Assembly (NCBI GenBank): GCA_900543705.1 | Contig: UQSL01000039.1 | Span: forward strand, 1-17,451 | Direction of reading: 5' to 3' | DNA: 17,451 nt | From: an uncultured Oscillospiraceae bacterium | Lineage (GTDB): Bacteria; Bacillota; Clostridia; Oscillospirales; Ruminococcaceae | Shown here: piece after piece, positions 5,965-13,022 of the stretch | Position numbering within the stretch: the stretch's first letter is position 1 | Layout: each line of letters begins with the position of its first letter | Translations under genes and position numbers: made by a program | The notes under the pieces: generated by a model | The model's database searches: none | Told to the model about the DNA's origin: nothing | Seen by the model: the letters and a program-made list of their open reading frames with translations, nothing else

Positions 5965-5970
5965 TATAAT
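5942..5970 (+). promoter_or_regulatory. Extended -10 promoter of a plus-strand RNA
   Basis: TATAAT at 5965-5970 is preceded by TGA, giving the extended -10 element TGNTATAAT. TTGCTT lies 17 bases upstream (5942-5947). It fires away from the RHH gene into a region with no plus-strand gene, ending at the terminator at 6132-6175. Confidence 0.65.
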
Positions 5971-5975
5971 GAATT

Positions 5976-6175
5976 TGTCCAATCGCAGAACGGCCGGTAT
6001 CCCTCCCTATGATGTCGGCTGCAGCGGTTGGTTGTGCCAGTACCATTTCTGGTTTTTGCATTATTCCAGTTGTGGGATGGCTAAATGGTTCTGTCCGCCA
6101 GTCAGGTACAAGCTGGCGGCAGCTTCCTCACCAGCATGCCGGTTTTCCCATATCTCCGGCATGCTGTTCTTTTCT
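5976..6175 (+). ncRNA. Candidate structured small RNA, about 200 nt, family unknown
   Basis: A good promoter and a strong terminator bracket about 200 nt with no convincing ORF: the open frames lack ribosome binding sites and recognisable domains. The RNA can form a long interrupted helix: CAGAAC with GUUCUG, GGCC with GGCU, and AUCCC with GGGAU. Inside it is a hairpin GUGC-CCAG...CUGG-GCAU. Next come a separate hairpin CCGCCAG...CUGGCGG (6095-6118) and the terminator. Size would fit 6S RNA or other trans-acting RNAs, but I do not see the 6S closing stem, and it does not match tmRNA, RNase P, SRP RNA or the riboswitch classes I considered. No plus-strand gene follows, so a cis-regulatory role is unlikely. 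Confidence 0.5.
6132..6175 (+). terminator. Rho-independent terminator of the plus-strand RNA
   Basis: CAGCATGCCGG (6132-6142) and CCGGCATGCTG (6156-6166) form a perfect 11-bp stem, followed by TTCTTTTCT. The minus side has no comparable T-run, so it works for plus-strand transcription. Confidence 0.8.
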
Positions 6176-6208
6176 CTTGAAGTTCAAGCTCAGTATCACA
6201 TTCCACAA

Positions 6209-6256
6209 AAAGTCCTCATCGGGGATCGGTCTACACCCCGAAGAGGGCTTTTTATT
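6209..6256 (-). terminator. Terminator after the GNAT gene, bidirectional in form
   Basis: The arms 6210-6224 and 6236-6250 pair (AAGCCCTCTTCGGGG with CCCCGATGAGGACTT on the minus strand, with one internal mismatch). On the minus strand TTTTTG follows, and on the plus strand TTTTTATTTT. It ends the yqfC-to-GNAT operon and backs up the small RNA terminator from the other side. Confidence 0.75.
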
Positions 6257-6258
6257 TT

Positions 6259-6531
6259 CTATTGCAGCAAGCTTTGATATTCCTCATGGGTATGAAACCA
6301 TTTAATTGCATAGGAACAAGTTGGATGGATTTTCACGCCATGTTCTTTCGCATACTCTGCAACTGCCAGCATCAGCTTGCCGGCCACACCCTGCCCGCGC
6401 AGAGATTCATCCACAAACGTGTGGTTGAGATTGACAACACCGGGCGTTTCCTCCTGAAAGGTCACTTCTGCAATCGTTTTTCCGGTTTCGTCTGTCTGAT
6501 AGATTCTGCCGGGTTCCTGTTGAAATTCCAT
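6259..6531 (-). CDS. Small GNAT-family N-acetyltransferase (YjdJ-like)
   Basis: A 90-aa minimal GNAT-fold protein of the COG2388/YjdJ type. Strand-rich N-terminus (QTDETGKTIAEVTFQEE), then VVNLNHTFVDESLRGQGVAGKLM, which holds the acetyl-CoA pyrophosphate-binding motif R-G-Q-G-V-A. It continues with HPTCSYAIKWFHTHEEY, the HP-x-C-x-Y segment seen in this small family. The substrate is unknown. GGAGGG lies 7 bases before the ATG. The gene starts 15 bases after the mutS2 stop and is followed by a terminator, so it is the last gene of the operon. It ends in TAG close to the terminator, showing that TAG acts as a normal stop in this genome. Confidence 0.85.
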   Translation of the reverse strand: MEFQQEPGRIYQTDETGKTIAEVTFQEETPGVVNLNHTFVDESLRGQGVAGKLMLAVAEYAKEHGVKIHPTCSYAIKWFHTHEEYQSLLQ

Positions 6532-6546
6532 GGAATATCCCTCCTG

Positions 6547-8934
6547 TTATTTGAGTTCGACGATGGTGACGCCGCTCTCACCTTCGCCGTAGGTGCCGAG
6601 GCGGAACGTGCGGACATGCTTGTTGCGGCGCAAAAATGTCTGTACCGCTGATCTGAGTACGCCGGTGCCCTTGCCATGGATGACGGTCACCATATTGATG
6701 CCAGTCAGCACCGCATTGTCCAAAAACTGGTCGAGATCCAGGATGGCCTCTTCCGCGTTCATCCCACGCAGGTCAAGCTCGGTGCTTACCTTGCGGGTGG
6801 CCTTGGATTTGGAGGTGGTATAGCCTCCACCCCTGTTCTGCTTCGGTTTCTCCGCCTGCCCCTCCACCAGTTTGAGATTGGATTGTTTGACCGTCGTGCG
6901 GATAAGCCCCGCCTGTACGAGCACATTTCCGCTGTTATCCGGCAATTCGAGTACCGTCGCCTTTTTGTTTAAATCCACAAGCAAAACGGTGTCCCCGATT
7001 CTGAGCGCACGCGGGAGGACATAGCCCTCGTTGGTGCGCTCCGCCACCGGGTCGGCTTTGGAGGACAGCTCCTTTAGCTTCTGCCTGGTCTTGCCGCGTG
7101 CCATTGCAGTGAGCTCCCCAAACTGCTCCTTATTCTTCTGCTTGCGGATTTCCTCAAGCTCCTCAAGCAGCTTTTGAGATTGAAGCTGGACGTCGGACAC
7201 AATTTTCTTCGCCTGTGTCCTGGCGCGCTCCATTTCCTGCTCGCGGATGGATTCTAGGTTTTTGCGCAGCTTCGCGGCTTCTGCTTTGAGCCGGGCGGTC
7301 TCCCGCTCCTGTTCGGCTATGGCTGCGCGCTCGTTTTCAAGCTTCTGGCGGGTAGACTCCAGACCTTCTACGACGTCCTCAAACCTTGCGCTGTCAGATG
7401 AGACAAGCTCCCTTGCGCGCTCGATAATTGCGTCCGAAATGCCCAGCCGCTTGGAAATGGCAAAGGCGTTCGAGCGTCCCGGCACACCGATGAGCAGCCG
7501 GTAGGTCGGGCGAAGGGTCGCTACATCAAATTCGCAGCTGGCGTTTTCCACGCCCGGCGTCTGTAAAGCAAATATCTTCAATTCCGCATAGTGGGTCGTC
7601 GCCGTAATCTTGCAGCCGAACACCCGGAGCTGTTCTAAAATCGCGGTCGCGAGCGCCGCGCCCTCGACCGGGTCTGTTCCCGCGCCCAGCTCATCAAGCA
7701 AAACAAGGCTCTGATCATCCGCTTGTTCCAAAATTGCGCGGATGTTGGTCATATGCGCGGAAAAGGTCGAGAGGTTTTGCTCGATGCTCTGCTCGTCGCC
7801 GATGTCCACAAGCACCTGAGAGAAATAGGAGATTCTGCTTCCCTCCGCAGCCGGGATCATCAGACCGCACATCGCCATAAGTGTGAGCAGGCCCAGCGTT
7901 TTGATAGAGACCGTCTTGCCGCCGGTGTTCGGTCCGGTGATCACGAGGGTATCGAACTCCTCTCCCAGGCGAATGTCTGTCGGGACGACCTGATTCTTCG
8001 CAATCAAGGGGTGGCGCGCCTTTCTCAGCTCGATTTTTCCCTCATTGTTGAGTTCAGGGAGGACGGCCCGCATTTCATCCGCGAGCTTTGCTTTTGCAAA
8101 GAGCAGATCGATTTCCAAAATCGTGTCGTAATCCACGAGGATTGTCTGCGCGTATATGCCGACCTCCCCGGATAGCTGCCGCAGGATACGATCGATTTCC
8201 TGCTGCTCCGCCTGCTCGAGCACACGGATTTCATTGTTTGCCTCCACAACCGCCATCGGTTCGACAAACACGGTCGCGCCGCTCGCGGAGGTATCGTGCA
8301 CAAGGCCTTTGATTTCTCCCCGGCACTCCGCGCGCACCGGAACCACGAAGCGCCCGTCGCGGATGGTGACAATCTGATCCTGCAGAAATTTTGCATAGGT
8401 GGACGAGTGGATAATCCGGTCGAGCTGGTCTCTGGCGCGCGACTGGGCGCGTTTTATTTTGCGGCGGATGCTGTACAGCTAGTCCCACGCGTCGTCTGCC
8501 ATCTCCTCCTCCGAGAGGATACAGCTCGTCAGGTGAGTCTCCAGTGGCTTGTTTGGCGACAGGGAGGAGAACATCTCGTCCAGAATAGATTCCTCATTTT
8601 CGTTCTTGTTGCGGTATTGTGTCAAGCCGCGCACGGTGCGCAGCACCTCCGCGATGCGAAGGAGTTCGAGCATGGTCAGCTGCGCGCCGGCCTCGGCGCG
8701 TTTGAGCGAGTTTACCGGGGACTTGACGGCGAGCAACGCCGGCGCGGAAAAGCGCTTGAGCATGCTGTACGCCTCATTTGTCATCGCCAGTTCCCGGCAG
8801 GCCTGCGCATAGGATTTCGCAGGCTCTATTTCAAGCGCGCGCTCCTGTGTATCCGGGCAGATGGCCCGTTCAGCCAGGCGTTCAAGGATTTTATTTAGCT
8901 CGAGCGCCCGGATGGTCTTTGAGTTGTCATACAT
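6547..8934 (-). pseudogene. mutS2: MutS2 interrupted by in-frame TAG at codon 152
   Basis: MutS2 is a MutS-related ATPase with a C-terminal Smr domain. It acts on branched DNA and/or collided ribosomes, depending on species. The 795-codon frame runs MYDNSKTIRALELNKIL... through Walker A GPNTGGKT (about 334-341), Walker B LVLLDELGAGTDP, a long coiled-coil stretch, and a Smr domain with LDLRG and HGKGTG. At 8479-8481 the frame reads TAG, right after MADDAWD. The family text resumes at once in the same frame (LYSIRRKIKRAQ), so this is a nonsense codon, not a frameshift. The upstream piece is 151 aa. After the TAG the next plausible start is GTG at 8346, giving 599 aa with ATPase and Smr domains. 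The native start overlaps recO by 8 bases, with GGGGGA upstream. It could be a recent pseudogene, a suppressed codon, or a sequencing error. Confidence 0.88.
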
Positions 8935-9751
8935 TTCTCTGTTCCCCCTTATCATCGGCCTTTTCCCTCTCGCCGCGGGGATATGTAACATTATTTTGTG
9001 CGAGCGAATGGTAAAATTCCAGTGCAGGGTAGCTGCGTCCGGTCTGTGCGAGCATAAATTTCTCACAGACCAGGGAAAGTCCCCTCACCGACTGTTCCGG
9101 AATGGAAAAGGCAAATAGTTTTGAAAAATCACTGTAAATGATGTGGCGCATCCCGGCAAGGACTGTACGATCCACCGCGATACGGTATCCTGCCTGCTGG
9201 CGGGAGGCGTTGATGTAGCACCGGTCACAGAGCATATCGCCCTGTACCGGGGAAACATAAAAGCGTTGGCTCTCAAAGTTTCCGCACTGCGTACACCCTA
9301 CCAAATCCGGCATAAAGCCGGAGAGAGCAAGCAGGCGCAGCTCAAACACCGCCTTGATGAGCGCGGGCGGGCGCTTGTCCTTCTCTAAATAGTGCAGGGC
9401 GTTGAGCAGCAGGCGCAGCGGTTCTTCCGCCGGTTCCTCCTGCGGGATCATTATGTAGATAAGCTGGGCAAAATACCCGCCGAGCGCGATTTTTTCAATA
9501 TCGCTACGAAGGCCGAAGAAAATTTCCTTCACCTCGGCAGAGTTTACCGAATAGCGCTCCTTGTTGTGAAACAGCTCGAACTGGGAGTAGCAAAGCAGAT
9601 CGGTCGCAGTCCCAAGCTTGGATCTCGCGCGCATGGCGTTTTTTGCCCAAACCGAAATAACACCCTTGTCACGTGTGAGCAATGTGACAAGGATGTCGGA
9701 TTCACCTATACTCTGTTCTTTGATGACAATCCCATCGGTTCGAAGCTGCAT
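8927..9751 (-). CDS. recO: DNA repair protein RecO
   Basis: RecO works with RecR to load RecA on SSB-coated single-stranded DNA and anneals strands in recombination repair. The 274-aa product has the N-terminal OB-fold start MQLRTDGIVIKEQSIGESDILVTLLT and the motif GVISVWAKNAMRARSKLG. It then has a helical domain with a four-cysteine zinc site (CTQC...CDRC), typical of Gram-positive RecO. Length is normal (about 250-275). An AGGAG touches the ATG and is too close, but AAGAGG 9 bases upstream is suitable. The start lies inside yqzL (50-base overlap) and the stop overlaps the mutS2 start. Context era-yqzL-recO is classic for Firmicutes. Confidence 0.95.
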   Translation of the reverse strand: MQLRTDGIVIKEQSIGESDILVTLLTRDKGVISVWAKNAMRARSKLGTATDLLCYSQFELFHNKERYSVNSAEVKEIFFGLRSDIEKIALGGYFAQLIYIMIPQEEPAEEPLRLLLNALHYLEKDKRPPALIKAVFELRLLALSGFMPDLVGCTQCGNFESQRFYVSPVQGDMLCDRCYINASRQQAGYRIAVDRTVLAGMRHIIYSDFSKLFAFSIPEQSVRGLSLVCEKFMLAQTGRSYPALEFYHSLAQNNVTYPRGEREKADDKGEQRNV

Positions 9752-9869
9752 CTCCTGTATCCTCTTGTCCGTTGCCTACCTGAACCGGATGCTCTGCTTC
9801 CCGGTACGCAAGATAGGCGTTTACGCTCCCGGTCCTCTCAAAGATTTTCCATGCTGTTTTCTCTTCCAC
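9702..9869 (-). CDS. yqzL: YqzL-like small protein with extended C-terminus
   Basis: A 55-aa product starting at GTG with GGAGGAGG 7 bases upstream. The first part, TAWKIFERTGSVNAYLAYRE, matches the W-x-x-F-x-x-TG-x-V-x-x-YL pattern of YqzL, the tiny protein of unknown function between era and recO in Firmicutes. The remainder (HPVQVGNGQEDTGDAASNRW...) is hydrophilic, unlike what I recall of the family, and overlaps recO by 50 bases in another frame. The overlap could come from loss of an earlier stop. The identification rests on the motif plus exact gene position. Confidence 0.75.
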   Translation of the reverse strand: MEEKTAWKIFERTGSVNAYLAYREAEHPVQVGNGQEDTGDAASNRWDCHQRTEYR

Positions 9870-9934
9870 AGCATATCCTCCTCCCCGGTTGTTTAATAAA
9901 AATGTCCGTAACAAAATTGTGTGCAGATATTTTC

Positions 9935-9940
9935 ATTATA
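9935..9940 (-). promoter_or_regulatory. Possible internal promoter before yqzL-recO
   Basis: In the 151-base era-yqzL gap a TATAAT occurs on the minus strand, about 65 bases before the yqzL start. There is no good -35 and no clear terminator in the gap, so readthrough from era is expected. Confidence 0.25.
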
Positions 9941-10020
9941 TGACCGGGAAAAGAAACCATTTCCTATAAAAGCAACCAAACACAATTTTAAAATTTATGG
10001 ATTGCGCCTGTCCGCGAAAG

Positions 10021-10914
10021 TTACATATAGCCGAGCGAACGGATAATCCCCTCTTTGTTGCGCCAGTCGTCCTTGACCTTGACCCAACACTGTAGGTTTA
10101 TTTTTACGCACAAAAACCGCTCGATATCCGTTCTGGATTCACTTGCGATTTTTTTGAGCATTCTGCCGCCCTTGCCGATGATCATGCCTTTGTGGCTGTC
10201 TTTTTCGCAGAAGATCGTCACATCGATATCCATCATGTCGGCGTTTTCCCGCTCTTTCATCTTTTCCACGGAAACAGCGGTGCCGTGTGGGATTTCATCG
10301 CGCAGGTTTCGAAGCAGCTTTTCGCGCACAATTTCGGAGACAATGACCCGCTCAGGCTGGTCGGTCAGTATGTCGTCCGGGAAAAAATGCGGCCCCTCGC
10401 ACAGATAGCATTTTACTTGTTCGAGCAGCTCGTCCACGCCCTCGTGTGTCAGAGCGGACACAGGAATCACCGCGTCGAACGGGTACAAAACACTTAACTG
10501 CGCGATTCTCGCAAGGAGCTTGTCCCGCTCGCGCAGCGTATCGATTTTGTTGATGACAAGCACCACCGGGATTCGCAGTTTATCAAAGGTATCGATAAGG
10601 TCGTGCTCCGATTCGATGAGCTGCCCTGCTGGTTCCACCACAAAAAGGATGGCGTCGACATCCGCTACCGAATCGTTCACCTGGTCCACCATAAATTCCC
10701 CGAGCTTGGTTTTCGGCTTGTGCAGACCCGGCGTGTCGATAAAGACGATCTGGTCTGCACCATCGGTAAGCACTCCAGTGATGCGGTTTCTTGTTGTCTG
10801 GGGCTTTGCCGAGACAATGGCGAGCTTTTCGCCCAGAAACTGATTTAATAGCGAAGATTTCCCAACGTTCGGCTTGCCGACAATCGCGATAAACCCGCTG
10901 CGTGTCTTTTCCAT
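10021..10914 (-). CDS. era: GTPase Era
   Basis: Era is an essential GTPase that binds 16S rRNA near its 3' end and assists 30S subunit maturation. The 297-aa protein has G1 GKPNVGKSS (about 13-21), G2 with TTRNRITG, G3 DTPGLHKP, G4 NKID and G5 SAL. The C-terminal KH domain is marked by GMIIGKGGRMLKKI and ends VKVKDDWRNKEGIIRSLGY. Normal length. GGGAG lies 6 bases before the ATG, and dgkA ends 1 base upstream, so translation is likely coupled. The pairing with ybeY (also 16S maturation) is functionally sensible. Confidence 0.97.
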   Translation of the reverse strand: MEKTRSGFIAIVGKPNVGKSSLLNQFLGEKLAIVSAKPQTTRNRITGVLTDGADQIVFIDTPGLHKPKTKLGEFMVDQVNDSVADVDAILFVVEPAGQLIESEHDLIDTFDKLRIPVVLVINKIDTLRERDKLLARIAQLSVLYPFDAVIPVSALTHEGVDELLEQVKCYLCEGPHFFPDDILTDQPERVIVSEIVREKLLRNLRDEIPHGTAVSVEKMKERENADMMDIDVTIFCEKDSHKGMIIGKGGRMLKKIASESRTDIERFLCVKINLQCWVKVKDDWRNKEGIIRSLGYM

Positions 10915-10915
10915 G

Positions 10916-11410
10916 TTATTCTCCCTTTTTTCTGCGTTCTCCCGTATAAAAGCGGTTTGGCAGAAAGATAAATATCAACGCCGCCGCCACTGCGGCCACA
11001 AGCAGAATCCCGCGCAGCGGTGAGGTAAAATGATACTCCCAGATAAAGCCGATGACTGCGGGATCCCAGAACAATACAACCCCCGCAACAATGGCGATTA
11101 GCGCGGAGAGCAGGACAGCGCCCGCCGCCGCATCCTTTGCAATGCGGGCGTTTTCCCGGTATTCCTTTGTGCAGAGATTGACTGTGGCTTCAATGGCAGT
11201 GTTGAGTGCTTCGCACACCAAAACAAGGGCTATCACTCCGAGCAGGAGCAGATATTCCCTGCGGTCAAAACCGTAAAATTTTGAAAAATACAGGACAAAC
11301 CCTGCGGCTACCAGATGAAAGCGCATATTGCGCTCATGCACGATACATTCTCCGATGCCACGCAGGGCATATCCAAAGCTCTTTAGAAAGGCAAGAAACG
11401 ACCGGCCCAT
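10916..11410 (-). CDS. dgkA: Diacylglycerol/undecaprenol kinase family protein
   Basis: Integral membrane kinase of the DgkA family. In Gram-positives this family mainly phosphorylates undecaprenol or diacylglycerol for lipid-carrier recycling. The 164-aa protein has the N-terminal amphipathic part SFGYALRGIGECIVHERNMRFHL and the catalytic signature CEALNTAIEATVNL. The nucleotide-binding ARIAKDAAAGAVLL follows. The family usually ends near here (about 120-140 aa); this protein adds a hydrophobic helix (PLRGILLVAAVAAALIFIFLP) and a basic tail. The site before the ATG is weak (GAAG), and the gene starts 6 bases after ybeY, suggesting coupled translation. Confidence 0.9.
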   Translation of the reverse strand: MGRSFLAFLKSFGYALRGIGECIVHERNMRFHLVAAGFVLYFSKFYGFDRREYLLLLGVIALVLVCEALNTAIEATVNLCTKEYRENARIAKDAAAGAVLLSALIAIVAGVVLFWDPAVIGFIWEYHFTSPLRGILLVAAVAAALIFIFLPNRFYTGERRKKGE

Positions 11411-11416
11411 TTTTCT

Positions 11417-11917
11417 TCAGTTGGGGTCGGAATAGCCTTCGAGTCTCGAAAGTCCCAGGCTTTGCATAACCGCTTCCTCTTTTTCCCGCATCTTCATGGC
11501 TTCAATATCGTTATTCACATGGTCGTAGCCAAGCAAATGGAGCATCGAGTGCGCCGTCAGGTAGCCGATTTCCCGGCGGAAAGAGTGCCCATACAGCTTT
11601 GCCTGGGCATTTGCCTTTTCCAGGGAGATGACGACATCCCCGAGCATATAGGCGCCTGTCTCATAATTTTTGTCATAGATCCCGTTTTCCCCCAGAGGGA
11701 AGGAGAGCACATCCGTGTCGGAATCGACTTTGCGGTGGGTACGGTTGAGTTCACGAATCTGCGCGTTGTCCACAAAGGTGACCGTCACTTCCGCCGGCTT
11801 GCCGAACTCTTCCATTGTCAGCACGGCATTGCAACAACGGCGGATAAGCAGTCTTGTTCCAGTCGGTACTTTAAAGGCCTTTTGCTTGTTGATAATTGTT
11901 ACTTTTAACCCGTCCAT
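11417..11917 (-). CDS. ybeY: Endoribonuclease YbeY
   Basis: Zinc-dependent endoribonuclease for 16S rRNA 3'-end processing and ribosome quality control. The 166-aa product carries the metal motif H-x3-H-x5-H in AHSMLHLLGYDH. It also has the upstream family segments VTFVDNAQIRELNRTHRKVDSDTDVLSFP and LGDVVIS. I chose ATG at 11917, with AGGGGA about 11 bases upstream. A TTG at 11926 would add three residues but sits only 2 bases from that site. It lies between phoH and dgkA, as in many Firmicutes. Confidence 0.95.
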   Translation of the reverse strand: MDGLKVTIINKQKAFKVPTGTRLLIRRCCNAVLTMEEFGKPAEVTVTFVDNAQIRELNRTHRKVDSDTDVLSFPLGENGIYDKNYETGAYMLGDVVISLEKANAQAKLYGHSFRREIGYLTAHSMLHLLGYDHVNNDIEAMKMREKEEAVMQSLGLSRLEGYSDPN

Positions 11918-11922
11918 TTCGA

Positions 11923-12900
11923 TCAAATTCCCCTATCTTGTTTATTCCTTTTTTCGAAGGCTCTTTCGTATGCCTTAACAATCTCCTGTACCAGGTGATG
12001 GCGAACAACGTCCTTGTCAGTAAAATAGACGATGGAAATGTCGTTGATTCCCTTTAAGATCTTGGTCGCATCGACAAGTCCGCTTCGCTTGGAATCAGGA
12101 AGGTCGATTTGAGTAATATCTCCCGTGACAACCGCCTTGGAATTGATGCCGAGGCGGGTCAGGAACATCTTCATCTGCTCGGGCGTCGTGTTCTGCGCTT
12201 CATCCAGGATGATGAAGGAATCATCGAGTGTACGCCCTCTCATGTAGGCGAGAGGGGCTACCTCGATATTTCCCTTTTCCAAATAGCGCTGATAATTGTC
12301 CGCTCCTAACATGTCGAACAAAGCGTCGTAAAGTGGGCGAAGATATGGGTCAACCTTGTTTTGCAGATCGCCCGGCAAAAAGCCGAGCTTTTCTCCCGCT
12401 TCTACTGCAGGCCGGGTCAGGACGATCCGATTGACCTCATGCGCCCGGAACGCTCGCACTGCCATCGCCACGGCAAGATAGGTTTTTCCTGTACCGGCAG
12501 GACCCACTCCAAACACAATTGTATTTTTTCCGATGGCATCAACATAGCGTTTTTGCCCTAGGGTTTTCGGCTTGAGCGGCCGTCCTTTTGCGGTAATGCA
12601 GATACAGTCGTCGGAAAGCGTTGAAATTTTGTCCTCATTGCCTTCTTCAACCAGGCTCATTACGTAGCGAACGTTCTGTTCGTTCAACTGTTCGCCCTTG
12701 TTAATCAGGGTAAGAAGCCCCTCGATACATTTGACAGCCTGGGAAATCTGCTCCTCTTCGCCGGTGATTTTGACGTCGCCTCCGCGTGTGACAATGCTGA
12801 CTCCATATTTTTCTTCGAGCATTTTCACATTTTCGTCAAAGCTTCCAAACAAATTGAGGGCATGCTCCATTCTGTCAATTGTAATCGTGTGTTCTTGCAA
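11923..12900 (-). CDS. phoH: PhoH-like ATPase
   Basis: PhoH-family NTPase, linked to RNA metabolism by its constant association with ybeY. The product is about 325 aa, with an N-terminal KH-like region. Then come Walker A GPAGTGKT, the segment RAFRAHEVNRIVLTRPAVEAGE, Walker B SFIILDEAQNTTPEQMKMFLTR and TGDITQIDLP. The reading frame is open to GTG codons at 12912 and 12909. I favour TTG at 12900 because AAGGTGG stands 8 bases before it, while the GTGs lie on top of that site. An annotator may choose 12912. A promoter lies about 95 bases upstream. Confidence 0.95.
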   Translation of the reverse strand: MQEHTITIDRMEHALNLFGSFDENVKMLEEKYGVSIVTRGGDVKITGEEEQISQAVKCIEGLLTLINKGEQLNEQNVRYVMSLVEEGNEDKISTLSDDCICITAKGRPLKPKTLGQKRYVDAIGKNTIVFGVGPAGTGKTYLAVAMAVRAFRAHEVNRIVLTRPAVEAGEKLGFLPGDLQNKVDPYLRPLYDALFDMLGADNYQRYLEKGNIEVAPLAYMRGRTLDDSFIILDEAQNTTPEQMKMFLTRLGINSKAVVTGDITQIDLPDSKRSGLVDATKILKGINDISIVYFTDKDVVRHHLVQEIVKAYERAFEKRNKQDRGI

Positions 12901-12994
12901 TGTAAACACCACCTTATCCCTGAATTTTAATGAGTAACCGGGCTGTTAACTACACTCTGCCTTAAATTCGATATTACTCCATCGTATTGAAGAT

Positions 12995-13000
12995 ATTATA
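12995..13000 (-). promoter_or_regulatory. Extended -10 promoter before phoH
   Basis: TGGTATAAT on the minus strand fits TGNTATAAT. No convincing -35 lies 17 bases upstream. It sits in the 122-base gap after yqfD and would start transcription near 12988. It would separate the vegetative phoH-to-GNAT block from the sporulation pair yqfCD. Confidence 0.55.
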
Positions 13001-13022
13001 CCATATTATTTCGGAAAAGTCC

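Noticed and set aside
6098..6118. Cobalamin riboswitch B12-box-like AGTCAGG
   Set aside because: The other conserved cobalamin elements are absent, no downstream gene exists on that strand, and the piece is explained by a simple CCGCCAG/CTGGCGG hairpin.
6009..6305. 98-codon plus-strand ORF inside the candidate RNA
   Set aside because: No ribosome binding site (the upstream strand is CCCTCCC). The frame runs through two terminators and into sequence antisense to the GNAT gene, with no recognisable domain.
6547..8481. Frameshift in mutS2
   Set aside because: Family residues continue in the same frame immediately after the TAG, so it is a nonsense codon only.
6259..8481. Genome-wide reassignment of TAG to an amino acid
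   Set aside because: The GNAT gene ends at TAG just before a terminator at the expected length, and the other genes use TAA or TGA normally. Rare suppression is not excluded.
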